This document shows, in pieces, positions 33,955 to 43,988 of a stretch of DNA of 64,000 nucleotides; within the stretch, counting starts at the first letter, position 1, and each line of letters opens with the position of its first letter. The position numbers and the translations under genes are program-made. Origin of the DNA: Halomonas sp. Bachu 37 (lineage in GTDB: Bacteria > Pseudomonadota > Gammaproteobacteria > Pseudomonadales > Halomonadaceae). The notes beneath the pieces were generated by a model, which did no database searches, was not told the origin of the DNA, and saw only the letters and a list, made by a program, of their open reading frames with translations. The stretch spans positions 1,922,001 to 1,986,000 of the forward strand of contig NZ_CP137552.1 in the NCBI RefSeq assembly GCF_039691755.1, read 5' to 3'.

Positions 33955-34018
33955 GTGAACTATTTGTTCACTTCGCGTTGAATAGAGATTCACTTTTGTA
34001 TTGAATTATCGATTCAAT
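33955..34018. promoter_or_regulatory. Three related inverted repeats between XRE regulator and mod
   Basis: GTGAAC-TATTT-GTTCAC (33955-33971), TGAAT-AGAG-ATTCA (33979-33992) and ATTGAAT-TATCG-ATTCAAT (34000-34018) share the core TGAA-N6/7-TTCA. Their centres are about 22.5 and 23.5 bp apart, close to two helical turns. They fill the gap between the two divergent genes and end 4 bp before the mod start. Confidence 0.75.
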
Positions 34019-34022
34019 CAGC

Positions 34023-36185
34023 ATGAACGGATGTAACATGGCCAAATCCCTGCTCACTCAGCTCCCCGAGATCGTCGCTCGCGGGCGTCAGGTCGCGGAA
34101 AAGATTATGGAAAGTCTGGAGGGCAGGCACCGCGTCGGGCTGCAGACCCGCGAATGGGTGCTGCCATCGAAGGACAGCAAGACCAACGATTGGATCAATC
34201 AAAACCTGCACCAACAAGCCCTGGCCTCGGTGCAGGACGGACTGTTCGGCGAGATTCAACCTTCGCTCGACGATGCCGGAGCAAAGGAAGAGGGCCACTG
34301 GCGCAATCGCCTGATCTATGGCGATAACCTTTTGACCATGGCCGCGCTGCTGGCCGGTGACAAAGCCACGGGGCTGCCCAGCCTGCGTGGCCAAGTTGAC
34401 CTGATCTATCTCGATCCGCCGTTCGATTCAAAAGCGGACTATCGCACCAGGATTCAACTGCCTGGCGTTCAGCTGGAGCAGCGCCCGACGGTAATCGAGC
34501 AGTTCGCCTACTCCGATACCTGGAGCGACGGCACCGCCTCCTACCTGGAAATGATCACGCCACGGCTGATCCTGATGCGCGAGCTATTGAGCGACACCGG
34601 TTCGATCTATGTGCATCTAGATTGGCATGTAGGGCATTATGTTAAGCTGGTTCTCGACGAAGTGTTTGGGAAGGATAACTTTATAAATGAAGTTGTTTGG
34701 AAACGAAGTGACGCGAAAGGAGATGCAACTCAAGGAAGCCAACACTATTCCCGTATACATGATGCAATATTATTCTATCAAAAGGCTCCTTCAAGATATT
34801 GGCAACCAATTTTCTTACCTCTATCAACAGAATATGTCACTAATTTCTATCGGCACAAGGATCCAGACGGAAGGCGGTACAAGCTAGAAAATATGCTTGG
34901 CCCCGGTGGAGCAGCAAAAGGAAATCCAGTTTACGAAGTAATGGGCGTTACAAGGCCTTGGCGTTACTCACGAGAAAGAATGCAAAAATTGATAAATGAA
35001 GGACTCGTGATTCAAACCAAACCCGGCAATGTCCCAATGCAAAAAAAATATTTAGATGAGTCAAAAGGAGTACAAGCCAGCACATGGTGGGATGATATTA
35101 GTATGCTGAGGGGATTTTCATCTGAAAAAATTAATTATTCTACTCAGAAGCCCGAAAAACTCATCGAACGCATCATCAACGCCTCCTGCCCTGAAAACGG
35201 CCTGGTCGCCGACTTCTTCGGCGGCTCTGGCACCACGGCTGCCGTGGCGGAAAAGCTCGGCCGGCGCTGGATTACAAGCGACCTGGGCAAGCCTGCCTGC
35301 ATGATCATGCGCAAGCGCCTGATTGACCAGAACGCAAAGCCCTTCTTTTATCAGGCCATCGGCGACTATCAGGTCGAGGCAGCAAAGAATACCTTGGGGC
35401 GCAGTTTCCGTATCGGCGACTTATCGCAGATCGTATTGGCGCTGTACGGCGCGCAGCCGTTGGAAGAAACCGACAACCCGACACGCAATCTGGGCTTTAT
35501 CACCGGTGGCGGGGTGCGCACCTTGGTATATGCCGACTCACCCAACAAGCTGACCGGCGCAGCCACGCTGAAAAAGGCCTTGGCCCAGCGCGACAGTCTG
35601 CTCGGCGGTTGGGATAAGGTGGTAGTGCTGGGCTGGAACTTCGACCCGGCCATTGCCGAAAGCATCAGTGCATTGAACGATCCCGGTCTGGAAGTACTGG
35701 TGATTCCGCCGGACCTGCTTGACCGACTGAAAAAGAAGGGCAGCCTGGAAAAACTGCGCGGCAGCGTGCGCTTTGCCAGCCTGCAGTATCTGAAACTCAA
35801 GCCGGTGCAGCGCGTGCGCAGCGCCAACGCACAATCGGAGACGCTGACCGTCAAACTGGCCAATTACGTGCTGCTGTCCCCCGAGGCGATCAACCTCGAC
35901 GATGCCAACCGTGCCAAGCTGCAGGCGCTGATGAACGAGGAGCCGCTGGCATTGATCGAGTATTGGGCAATCGACCCGGACTATGATGGCCAAGTGTTCC
36001 GCTCGGTGTGGCAGGACTATCGCGGCAACGTCGATAGTGACGGCGATCCGCTGAGGGTGGTGACCGAGGCGGTGCTCACGGTGCCGGCCAAGACCGGGCC
36101 GCGGCGGATCTGCGTACGCGCGGTGGACGTGTTCGGCTTCGAGGCCGAAGTCTGCGTCAATGTCGGCGTGGAGGGCTTATCATGA
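34023..36185 (+). CDS. Type III restriction-modification methyltransferase (Mod)
   Basis: A 720-residue beta-class adenine-N6 DNA methyltransferase. Motif IV DPPFDSKADY is at about residue 131 and motif I DFFGGSGTT at about 397, the IV-before-I order typical of type III Mod. The target-recognition region between them (bases about 34640-35155) is markedly AT-rich, unlike both flanks, suggesting domain exchange. Residues 400-720 include a family C-terminal part. An alternative start is ATG 34038 (MAKSLLTQL). It overlaps res by 4 bp. Confidence 0.92.
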   Translation: MNGCNMAKSLLTQLPEIVARGRQVAEKIMESLEGRHRVGLQTREWVLPSKDSKTNDWINQNLHQQALASVQDGLFGEIQPSLDDAGAKEEGHWRNRLIYGDNLLTMAALLAGDKATGLPSLRGQVDLIYLDPPFDSKADYRTRIQLPGVQLEQRPTVIEQFAYSDTWSDGTASYLEMITPRLILMRELLSDTGSIYVHLDWHVGHYVKLVLDEVFGKDNFINEVVWKRSDAKGDATQGSQHYSRIHDAILFYQKAPSRYWQPIFLPLSTEYVTNFYRHKDPDGRRYKLENMLGPGGAAKGNPVYEVMGVTRPWRYSRERMQKLINEGLVIQTKPGNVPMQKKYLDESKGVQASTWWDDISMLRGFSSEKINYSTQKPEKLIERIINASCPENGLVADFFGGSGTTAAVAEKLGRRWITSDLGKPACMIMRKRLIDQNAKPFFYQAIGDYQVEAAKNTLGRSFRIGDLSQIVLALYGAQPLEETDNPTRNLGFITGGGVRTLVYADSPNKLTGAATLKKALAQRDSLLGGWDKVVVLGWNFDPAIAESISALNDPGLEVLVIPPDLLDRLKKKGSLEKLRGSVRFASLQYLKLKPVQRVRSANAQSETLTVKLANYVLLSPEAINLDDANRAKLQALMNEEPLALIEYWAIDPDYDGQVFRSVWQDYRGNVDSDGDPLRVVTEAVLTVPAKTGPRRICVRAVDVFGFEAEVCVNVGVEGLS

Positions 36186-39127
36186 GCGATCTCGTCACCG
36201 GCAACCGCGAACAGCTGCAATTGGCCGATGCCTTGACGCAGCATACCAATGTATTGTGCAGTGGCTTGGAAGAGGGCACTGCTGAAATTTTTGACTGGGT
36301 CACGCCGACCACCGCCGAGCTGCTGACCTGGTGGTTCGGCGCGGAGATGGTCGCCGCGCGTCCCGGCCTGAATTTCCATCCCGGACAGCGCCAGGCCATC
36401 CTCAATACCCTCATCGCCCATGAGGTGCTCGGCTGCACCAGTTTAAAGGCGCTGTATCAGAAGATGGCCCCCGATGCGCTGCAGGCGGGTAATCGCCTGA
36501 GCGAGGTCAGCAGCGATAAGCATGCCCACCCCAAGTATTGTCTGAAGATGGCCACCGGCACCGGCAAGACCTGGGTCCTACAGGCGCTGCTGGTCTGGCA
36601 ACTGCTGAACAAGCGCGCTGCGCTGGAAGCGGGCCAGGACGATCCGCGCTTCACCCGCAACTTCCTGATCGTGGCGCCGGGGCTGATCGTCTACGAACGT
36701 CTGCTGGAGGCGTTTCTCGGCAAGGAAATCCTGGGACGTCGCGACTTTGCCAGTTCCGATGTAGCGCGCTATGCCGAGCTGTTCATTCCCGGACCGTACC
36801 GTGAGCAAGTGTTCGGTTTCGTACGTGGCAATACCTGCCCCAAGGGCGAAATCGGCCTCAGAACGACCGGCAACGGATTGATCGCCATTTGCAACTGGCA
36901 CCTGCTCAGCGACGCGGCCCAGGATGACGATACGTACGAGGCGAGTCCGCCTGGCAGCCTGGCCGAGCCCAAAGACGTCATTACTGGGCTACTGCCGCTA
37001 CAACCCGGCAAGGCCACCGGCAACAGTCTCGACGTGCTCGACCGTCGCCATGCGCGCGGCCAGGTACTCGATTACCTGACCGGTCTCGATGAGCTGATGG
37101 TATTCAACGACGAGGCGCACCATATCCACGAATTCAAGCGTGAGGGCGAGGTCACCGAGGTCGAGTGGCAGAAGAGTCTGAGCCTGATCGCCGCCCCCAA
37201 GGGCCGACGTTTCGTGCAGGTGGACTTTTCCGCAACTCCTTACAACGATGTCGGCAGCGGTAAGAAAAAACGCAAGCTGTACTTCCCGCATATCATCACT
37301 GACTTCGACCTGAAAACCGCCATGGCGCAAGGGCTGGTGAAGTCGCTGGTACTCGACAGGCGCAAGGAAATCGGCGCGTTGCCGCTGGAATTCACGGCCG
37401 AGCGCGACGCAGATGGCAATCCGGTGCTCAGCGAAGGGCAGCGCATCATGCTGCGTGCCGGCCTGCAGAAACTGCGCAAGCTGGAAAGCGACTTTGCCGC
37501 CATCGACCCGAACCGCCATCCCAAGATGCTGGTGGTCTGCGAAGACACCAAGGTCTCGCCGTTGGTGGCGCAGTTTCTGAGCGATGAAGGTCTGGCCGAC
37601 GACGAAGTGATGACCATCGATTCGGGAAAGAAAGCCGAGCTGGGCGAGAAAAACTGGATACCGATACGCGAGCGTCTGTTCAACCTCGACGCTCACGCCG
37701 CACCACGGGTAGTGGTCAGCGTACTGATGCTGCGTGAGGGCTTCGACGTCAACAACATCTGCGTCATCGTGCCATTGCGTTCCAGCCAAGCGCAGATCCT
37801 GTTGGAGCAGACCATCGGCCGGGGGCTGCGACTGATGTGGCGCGATCCGGAGTATGATGATACCAAGGCCGAAAATCGCGCCCTGCTCAAGAACGGTCAG
37901 GAACCGAACAGCCTGATCGATGTACTGACTATCATCGAGCACCCGGCGTTTCAATCGTTCTACAACGAGCTGATGCTGGAAGGCCTGGCCGGAACGACGG
38001 GCGACGACAACGACAGCACGACCACTACCGGCGACATGCTGGCGGTCGGCTTGCGCGAAGATCATGCCCAGTACGATTTCGCCATTCCCTTCATCCTGCG
38101 TGACAGCGACGAGTGGCTGGAGCATCAGGGACCCGACATAGCCGAGCTCAAGCCATTTACGCAATTCAGTCTTGCTCAGCTCCAAGATATGCTCGGCAAG
38201 GGCGACGTGTTCAATTCGCAGGATCTGCAGAGCCAGACGTTGTTCGGCGATTATCGGGTGGATGGCGCAGTGATGAATGTGAGCGGTTACAACGACCTGC
38301 TGGGTCGCCTGACCCGCCGCATCGCCCAAGCACTTCACCAGCCGCTGCCCAAGGGCAACAAGCTCGCTGCCCACGTGGCCAAGCCCTACCTGCAGGTCAA
38401 TACCGCCGAGCTGGCCGGCTGGATCGAGAGCTACATCGAAGACCAGCTGTTCGGCGAACACTTCGAGCCGTTGGTCGATGAAAACTGGCGTCTATTGCTT
38501 TTACAGCCGGTGCTAGACCACATTACGCGTATATTCGCACTGGCCTTGATCGAAGCCGAGCAGACCCAGTCATCGGGTACGCTGGAAGTAAAACACCGCT
38601 ATCTCTCAGAAGTGCCGAAGTTGATGATGCGCGAAAAGCACTCCCAGGCTATCAACAAGTGCATATACGAGCGCCAAGGCTGGTCGGCGCGCCACGGCGG
38701 CCTGGAGCGCAGCTTCATTCAGTGGGCCAGTAGCGATGCCAGCGTGGCGGCCTTCTGCAAGATCAATGAGAACCGCCACACCTTCGCCCGCCTGCGCTAC
38801 GTACGTCAGGATGGTCTGCCGGCCTTCTACTGCCCCGACTTTCTTGTCCGCATCCAAGACGCCATCTACCTGGTCGAAACCAAAGCGCAGAAGGATATCA
38901 ATCACCCAGATGTACGACGCAAACTCAAGGCTGCACAGACCTGGTGTGAACGCATCAATACCCTGCCACCGGAGCATCGTCAAGCATTACCCTGGTCTTA
39001 CGTACTGTTGGGGGAAAGCGTGTTTTATGAATGGAAAACCAAGGGCGCCAGCCTCGACGAACTGTTGAGGTTCGCGAGGGAGCAGCCGATCGAGGCAACC
39101 GTTACCTCACAAAGGGAACTGTTTTAA
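36182..39127 (+). CDS. Type III restriction endonuclease subunit (Res)
   Basis: A 981-residue SF2 helicase-nuclease. Walker A MATGTGKTW (about residue 121), DEAH-type Walker B VFNDEAHHIHEF, SATPYND (motif III) and QTIGRGLRLMW (motif VI) are intact. A C-terminal PD-(D/E)xK nuclease is seen as CPDFLVRIQDAIYLVETKAQ near residue 900. With Mod it would translocate along DNA and cut near paired unmodified sites. All motifs look functional. The frame shows no breaks. A strong terminator follows at 39141. Confidence 0.93.
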   Translation: MSDLVTGNREQLQLADALTQHTNVLCSGLEEGTAEIFDWVTPTTAELLTWWFGAEMVAARPGLNFHPGQRQAILNTLIAHEVLGCTSLKALYQKMAPDALQAGNRLSEVSSDKHAHPKYCLKMATGTGKTWVLQALLVWQLLNKRAALEAGQDDPRFTRNFLIVAPGLIVYERLLEAFLGKEILGRRDFASSDVARYAELFIPGPYREQVFGFVRGNTCPKGEIGLRTTGNGLIAICNWHLLSDAAQDDDTYEASPPGSLAEPKDVITGLLPLQPGKATGNSLDVLDRRHARGQVLDYLTGLDELMVFNDEAHHIHEFKREGEVTEVEWQKSLSLIAAPKGRRFVQVDFSATPYNDVGSGKKKRKLYFPHIITDFDLKTAMAQGLVKSLVLDRRKEIGALPLEFTAERDADGNPVLSEGQRIMLRAGLQKLRKLESDFAAIDPNRHPKMLVVCEDTKVSPLVAQFLSDEGLADDEVMTIDSGKKAELGEKNWIPIRERLFNLDAHAAPRVVVSVLMLREGFDVNNICVIVPLRSSQAQILLEQTIGRGLRLMWRDPEYDDTKAENRALLKNGQEPNSLIDVLTIIEHPAFQSFYNELMLEGLAGTTGDDNDSTTTTGDMLAVGLREDHAQYDFAIPFILRDSDEWLEHQGPDIAELKPFTQFSLAQLQDMLGKGDVFNSQDLQSQTLFGDYRVDGAVMNVSGYNDLLGRLTRRIAQALHQPLPKGNKLAAHVAKPYLQVNTAELAGWIESYIEDQLFGEHFEPLVDENWRLLLLQPVLDHITRIFALALIEAEQTQSSGTLEVKHRYLSEVPKLMMREKHSQAINKCIYERQGWSARHGGLERSFIQWASSDASVAAFCKINENRHTFARLRYVRQDGLPAFYCPDFLVRIQDAIYLVETKAQKDINHPDVRRKLKAAQTWCERINTLPPEHRQALPWSYVLLGESVFYEWKTKGASLDELLRFAREQPIEATVTSQRELF

Positions 39128-39140
39128 AAATTTGAAAAGA

Positions 39141-39166
39141 AGCAGGCCCGCGAATGCGGGCCTGCT
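39141..39166 (+). terminator. Hairpin terminator after res
   Basis: A perfect 11-bp stem, AGCAGGCCCGC, loop GAAT, GCGGGCCTGCT. The A-rich stretch before it (AAAAATTTGAAAAGA) would form a T tract for the opposite strand, so it may also stop leftward transcription. Confidence 0.8.
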
Positions 39167-39267
39167 GAGGGGGAACTACAGAACACGTGCTTATCTCAGC
39201 TGCTTAAGCTTCCCCTAAAGCTATATATCCACTCCCCAGCCGAGCCCCACATTATTTAGTTTTAGTT

Positions 39268-40845
39268 TCACTCCCACTCAATCGTAGCAGGCGGCTTGCT
39301 GGAGACATCATAAGTCACCCGCGATACACCACTGATCTCATTGATGATGCGGTTGGAGACCTTCTCCAGCAGTTCATAGGGCAGGTGCGCCCAGCGGGCG
39401 GTCATGAAGTCGATGGTTTCCACCGCGCGTAGCGCAATGACCCACTCGTAGCGGCGGCCGTCGCCGACCACGCCTACGGATTTCACCGGTAGGAATACCG
39501 CGAATGCCTGGCTGGTCTTTTCGTACCAGCCGGAGGCGCGCAGCTCTTCGATGAAGATGGCATCGGCTTCGCGGAGGATGTCGGCGTACTCTTTCTTCAC
39601 TTCACCGAGGATACGCACGCCCAGGCCCGGCCCCGGGAAGGGGTGGCGGTATACCATATCGTAGGGCAGGCCGAGTTCCAGGCCGAGTTTGCGCACTTCG
39701 TCCTTGAACAGCTCGCGCAGCGGCTCGACCAGCTTGAGCTTCATGGTTTCCGGCAGGCCACCCACGTTGTGGTGGGATTTGATCACGTGGGCCTTGCCGG
39801 TCTTGCTGGCGGCGGACTCGATCACGTCCGGATAGATGGTGCCCTGGGCGAGGAAGTCGACGCCTTCGATCTTGCTGGCTTCTTCATCGAATACATCGAT
39901 GAAGGTGTTGCCGATGATCTTGCGCTTGGCTTCCGGGTCGTTTTCGCCCTTGAGCTTACCCAGGAACAAGTCCTCGGCATCCACGCGGATGACCTTGACG
40001 CCCATGTGCTTGGCAAAGGTTTCCATGACCTGGTCGCCTTCGGCCTTGCGCAGCAGGCCGTTATCCACAAATACACAGGTCAGCTGGGCGCCGATCGCCT
40101 TGTGGAGAAGTGCGGCAACGACGGAAGAATCCACACCGCCAGAAAGCCCGAGCAGTACATGGCGGTCGCCGACCTGCTCGCGCACGCGCTGTACCTGGTC
40201 TTCGATGATCTGCGCCGGGGTCCACAGCTTTTCGGCGCCGCAGATATCCAGCACGAAGTGCTCGAGAATGCGTTGGCCCTGCAGGGTGTGGGTCACTTCC
40301 GGGTGGAACTGCACGCCGTAGAACTGCTTCTCTTCCCAGGCCATGGCGGCAATCGGGCAGCTCGGCGTGGAAGCGGTCACGGTGAAGGTATCCGGCACCT
40401 GGGAGACCTTGTCGCCGTGGCTCATCCACACATCCAGCAGCGCCTTGCCGGAGTCGTGTTCGACGTGGTCCTTGATGTCCTTGAACAGCGCGGTCTCGGC
40501 GTCGATACGGATCTGCGCGTAGCCGAACTCGCTCTGCTTGGAACCCGCCACGCTGCCGCCGAGCTGCTCGGCCATGGTCTGCATGCCGTAGCAGATGCCC
40601 AGCACCGGCAGGTCCATTTCGAACACGCACTCGGGCGCACGCGGGGAATCCAGCTCGGTGACCGACTCGGGGCCGCCGGCGAGGATGATGCCGTTGGGGT
40701 TGTACTCGCGAATTTCGGCTTCATCGATATCGAAGGCGCGAACTTCGGAATAGACGCCGATCTCGCGCACGCGGCGGGCGATCAGCTGGGTGTACTGGGA
40801 GCCGAAATCGAGAATCAGGATCTTGTGGGCGTGAATATCGGTCAT
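39268..40845 (-). CDS. guaA: GMP synthase (glutamine-hydrolysing)
   Basis: 525 residues, the standard length. The class I amidotransferase domain has the nucleophile Cys in [16 protein letters not shown] and His/Glu in FHPEVTHT. The ATP-pyrophosphatase domain has the P-loop LSGGVDSS. The C-terminal dimerisation domain ends TIEWE. It converts XMP to GMP. It lies 11 bp downstream of guaB, the usual guaBA operon. Confidence 0.98.
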   Translation of the reverse strand: MTDIHAHKILILDFGSQYTQLIARRVREIGVYSEVRAFDIDEAEIREYNPNGIILAGGPESVTELDSPRAPECVFEMDLPVLGICYGMQTMAEQLGGSVAGSKQSEFGYAQIRIDAETALFKDIKDHVEHDSGKALLDVWMSHGDKVSQVPDTFTVTASTPSCPIAAMAWEEKQFYGVQFHPEVTHTLQGQRILEHFVLDICGAEKLWTPAQIIEDQVQRVREQVGDRHVLLGLSGGVDSSVVAALLHKAIGAQLTCVFVDNGLLRKAEGDQVMETFAKHMGVKVIRVDAEDLFLGKLKGENDPEAKRKIIGNTFIDVFDEEASKIEGVDFLAQGTIYPDVIESAASKTGKAHVIKSHHNVGGLPETMKLKLVEPLRELFKDEVRKLGLELGLPYDMVYRHPFPGPGLGVRILGEVKKEYADILREADAIFIEELRASGWYEKTSQAFAVFLPVKSVGVVGDGRRYEWVIALRAVETIDFMTARWAHLPYELLEKVSNRIINEISGVSRVTYDVSSKPPATIEWE

Positions 40846-40856
40846 GGTTCGGTCTC

Positions 40857-42326
40857 TTAGCTCACCCGGTAGTTGGGTGCTTCCTTGGTGATCTGCACGT
40901 CGTGGACGTGGGATTCGTTGAATCCGGCGCCGGTGATCTGGACGAACTCCGGCTTGGTGCGCATTTCCTGCACATCGCGGCAGCCGGTGTAGCCCATGGA
41001 CGCGCGCAGGCCGCCCATCAGCTGGTGGACGATGGCGCTCATCAGGCCCTTGTAGGGCACGCGGCCTTCGATACCTTCCGGCACCAGTTTTTCGGCGCCT
41101 GCGTCTTTATCCTGGAAGTAGCGGTCGGCGCTGCCCTGGTTCTGGGCCATGGCGCCCATGGAGCCCATGCCGCGGTACGCCTTGTAGGTACGCCCCTGGT
41201 AGAGCTCGACCTCGCCCGGCGCTTCCTCGGTGCCGGCCAGCAAGCCGCCCACCATCACGCAGCTGGCTCCGGCGGCGATCGCCTTGGCCAGGTCGCCGGA
41301 GAAGCGCACGCCGCCATCGGCGATCAGCGGAATATCGTACTCCTTGAGCGCTTCAGCGACGTTGGACACCGCCGTAATCTGCGGAACTCCGACACCGGCG
41401 ACGATGCGCGTGGTGCAGATGGAACCGGGGCCGATGCCCACTTTCACGCCATCCGCGCCCGCTTCCGCCAGCGCCTTGGCCGCTGCGGCGGTGGCGATGT
41501 TGCCGCCGATGACCTGAATGTGCGGAAAATGCTCCTTCACCCAGCGCACCCGGTCGATCACGCCCTGAGAGTGGCCGTGGGCGGTATCGACGATGATCGC
41601 GTCCACGCCGGCTTCGGCCAGCGCGGCGACACGATCCGGCGTTTCCGGGCCGGTGCCGACGGCGGCGCCCACCAGCAGGCGGCCATCGCTGTCCTTGGCG
41701 GCCATGGGATAGGTACGGGCCTTCTCGATATCCTGGAAAGTGACCAGGCCGCGCAGATGGAATTCATCATCCACGATCAGCATCTTCTCGATGCGGTGTT
41801 CGCGCATCTTGGCCTTGCTGACTTCGAGCTCGGTGCCTTCGGGCACGGTTATCAGCCGCTCGCGGGGGGTCATGATCGCTTCGACACTGTCGCCGTGGTT
41901 GGGCTGGAAGCGCATGTCGCGCTCGGTGACGATGCCCACCAGGGTTTCCCCCTCCACCACCGGGAAGCCGGAGAAGCCGTATTCCCGCGCCATGGCGAGC
42001 AGGTCGGCAAGCTTGGCCTTGGGGCTGACGGTGACCGGGTCCTTGACGATGACGCTTTCGTGCTTCTTGACCTTGCGCACTTCCGCCGCCTGCTGGGCCA
42101 TCGTCATGTTCTTGTGGATGATGCCGATACCGCCTTCCTGAGCCATGGCGATCGCCAGACGCGCTTCGGTGACGGTATCCATGGCGGCGGAAACGAGCGG
42201 TATGTTCAGGGAGAGGTTACGTGTGAGGCGGGTCTTGAGAGTGACATCCTTGGGCAGAATGTCGGAGAAGCCGGGAACGAGTAATACGTCATCGAACGTA
42301 AGCGCTTCTTGGGCCATACGTAGCAT
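40857..42326 (-). CDS. guaB: Inosine-5'-monophosphate dehydrogenase
   Basis: 489 residues. [21 protein letters not shown] is the usual GuaB start, so I chose 42326; an upstream ATG (42341) adds five residues. Two CBS domains lie at about residues 90-205 ([29 protein letters not shown]). The catalytic loop [13 protein letters not shown] holds the nucleophilic Cys. It oxidises IMP to XMP, feeding guaA downstream. Confidence 0.98.
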   Translation of the reverse strand: MLRMAQEALTFDDVLLVPGFSDILPKDVTLKTRLTRNLSLNIPLVSAAMDTVTEARLAIAMAQEGGIGIIHKNMTMAQQAAEVRKVKKHESVIVKDPVTVSPKAKLADLLAMAREYGFSGFPVVEGETLVGIVTERDMRFQPNHGDSVEAIMTPRERLITVPEGTELEVSKAKMREHRIEKMLIVDDEFHLRGLVTFQDIEKARTYPMAAKDSDGRLLVGAAVGTGPETPDRVAALAEAGVDAIIVDTAHGHSQGVIDRVRWVKEHFPHIQVIGGNIATAAAAKALAEAGADGVKVGIGPGSICTTRIVAGVGVPQITAVSNVAEALKEYDIPLIADGGVRFSGDLAKAIAAGASCVMVGGLLAGTEEAPGEVELYQGRTYKAYRGMGSMGAMAQNQGSADRYFQDKDAGAEKLVPEGIEGRVPYKGLMSAIVHQLMGGLRASMGYTGCRDVQEMRTKPEFVQITGAGFNESHVHDVQITKEAPNYRVS

Positions 42327-42489
42327 AGCGGCAACACCCATTGTTGAGCAGATGGGAAGAGAGGCGTGAAGGTTAATCGACTATTGTAACGGCTAGAGGC
42401 CTACCCCAGCAATGTGAGGCGCATCATGTCAACGCCGTGCTAAGCTGCCGGCTGCAACCTGTCCTGTTTTCCTTTTGCGTGAAGCCTCC

Positions 42490-43833
42490 ATGTCGTCTCC
42501 CGCCTCGAAAGCGCTTTCCGTCAGCGAACTCAACCGCCGTACCCGCCAGACACTGGAGCGGGATTTCGGCGAGCTGTGGGTGGAAGGCGAGCTCTCCAAC
42601 GTCTCGCGGCCCGCCTCCGGCCATATCTATTTCACGCTCAAGGACGAGCGCGCCCAGATTCGCTGCGCGCTGTTTCGCCAGCGGGCGCGTTTCGTGGGCG
42701 CCCCCATGCGCGATGGCGATCAGGTAAAGCTGCGCGGGCGGGTATCGCTGTTCGAACCCCGTGGCGATTATCAGCTGCTGGTGGATGCCGTGCAGGCCGC
42801 CGGATTGGGGGAGTTGCTGGCCGCCTTCGAGCGGCTGAAAAAACAGCTGGAAAGTGAAGGCATGTTCGCCAATGCCCGCCCACTGCCCTTCCCGCCGCGC
42901 CGGCTGCTGGTGTTGAGTTCGGCAAGCGGCGCGGCGATTCGCGATGTGCTGGCAGTACTAGCGGCGCGCTGGCCGCTGGTGGAAGTGACGCTGATTCCTG
43001 TCCCGGTACAAGGTGTAGAGGCCGCACCTGCCATGATCAGCGCCATCGCCCTGCTCAACCGCCAGCCCCGGCTCGACCCGGCGCGCGATGCCATCCTGCT
43101 CACCCGCGGCGGTGGCAGCCTGGAAGACTTGTGGGCCTTCAACAACGAGCACCTAGCCAGGGCGATCTTTCATTCGCGCCTGCCCGTGATGTCGGCCGTG
43201 GGCCACGAAGTGGATGTCACGCTTGCCGACTTCGCCGCCGATGTTCGCGCGCCGACGCCCTCCGCCGCTGCCGAGCGCCTGGTGCCGGATCAGCACGCAC
43301 TCAAACGGCAACTGAATGAGCAGCAGCAACGCTTGCGCAGATGCCTGGAGCAGCGCCTGCAGCGGGAAAGCCAGCGCCTGGATAACTTGCGGCTTCGCTT
43401 GCGCCATCCTGGCGAAGCGCTCGAGCGCCAGCGCCGCTACCTGGAAACCCTGGCCCTGCGTCTGGCCCGGGCGCACCATCAGCGCCTGGCCGAGCAGCGC
43501 CGTCATCTCGAGCAGCTCAATCGCCGGTTGGCCGGGCAGGATATGGCAAGGCGTCATCAGCAAGCCGGGGAGCGCTTGGCACAGGCCAGACGGCGCCTAC
43601 AACACGCCATGGAGCAACAGCTGGCGCAGCACCAGCGCCGACTTCAAGGGTTGGGCAGGGAACTCAATGCGGTAAGTCCACTGGCGGTACTCGGCCGCGG
43701 TTACGCCATCGCTCAGGATGAGCAGGGCCAAGTGGTTCGTCGGGCCGCTGATACCCAGCCGGGGCAATTGCTGAAACTGCGGCTAGGCGACGGCAGGCTG
43801 AGTGTGGAAGTGAAACGACGCTTCAAGCGCTGA
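42490..43833 (+). CDS. xseA: Exodeoxyribonuclease VII large subunit
   Basis: 447 residues. An N-terminal OB fold (VSELNRRTRQTLERDFGELWVEGELSN) is followed by the catalytic core with LTRGGGSLEDLWAFNNE and SAVGHEVDVTLADFAADVRAPTPSAAAE, then a Gln/Arg-rich coiled coil and a C-terminal strand (LAVLGRGYAIA). It degrades single-stranded DNA with XseB, which is not in the window. It is divergent from guaB across about 160 bp. The start is ATG 42490. Confidence 0.96.
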   Translation: MSSPASKALSVSELNRRTRQTLERDFGELWVEGELSNVSRPASGHIYFTLKDERAQIRCALFRQRARFVGAPMRDGDQVKLRGRVSLFEPRGDYQLLVDAVQAAGLGELLAAFERLKKQLESEGMFANARPLPFPPRRLLVLSSASGAAIRDVLAVLAARWPLVEVTLIPVPVQGVEAAPAMISAIALLNRQPRLDPARDAILLTRGGGSLEDLWAFNNEHLARAIFHSRLPVMSAVGHEVDVTLADFAADVRAPTPSAAAERLVPDQHALKRQLNEQQQRLRRCLEQRLQRESQRLDNLRLRLRHPGEALERQRRYLETLALRLARAHHQRLAEQRRHLEQLNRRLAGQDMARRHQQAGERLAQARRRLQHAMEQQLAQHQRRLQGLGRELNAVSPLAVLGRGYAIAQDEQGQVVRRAADTQPGQLLKLRLGDGRLSVEVKRRFKR

Positions 43834-43922
43834 TTTGGCCACAAGCTCTGATTCAGCCAACAAGCTCTGATTTAGCCAAATAGCCTGAATTTGGCCGAAT
43901 AGCGTTTAATTCAGCCGAATAA
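43834..43922 (+). repeat. Degenerate tandem repeat of about 19 bp, five units
   Basis: TGATTTGGCCACAAGCTC, TGATTCAGCCAACAAGCTC and TGATTTAGCCAAATAGCC are followed by two more diverged units (TGAATTTGGCCGAATAGCG and TTAATTCAGCCGAATA). The block begins at the xseA stop and runs to the terminator. No coding or hairpin role is apparent. Confidence 0.65.
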
Positions 43923-43956
43923 AAAATAACGCCCGGTCCGTACAGGACCGGGCGTT
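43921..43956. terminator. Bidirectional terminator between xseA and DUF3618 gene
   Basis: A perfect 12-bp stem (AACGCCCGGTCC, loop GTACA, GGACCGGGCGTT). The A run before it gives TTATTTTTT after the stem on the minus strand, an ideal terminator for the leftward DUF3618 operon. Confidence 0.88.
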
Positions 43957-43988
43957 GGCGCATCTAACAAACGGACAAGCCGAGCGTT

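Noticed and set aside
34687..34887. Extra 66-codon frame inside the AT-rich part of mod
   Set aside because: It is a different frame within an intact mod gene and has no supporting signal.
28470..39166. Integrative element with attachment sites
   Set aside because: No integrase, transposase or flanking direct repeats could be found at either edge.
39643..42284. Long open frames on the plus strand opposite guaA and guaB
   Set aside because: They are antisense to strongly conserved genes, use unlikely His/Gly/Ala-rich content and arise from GC-rich codon structure.
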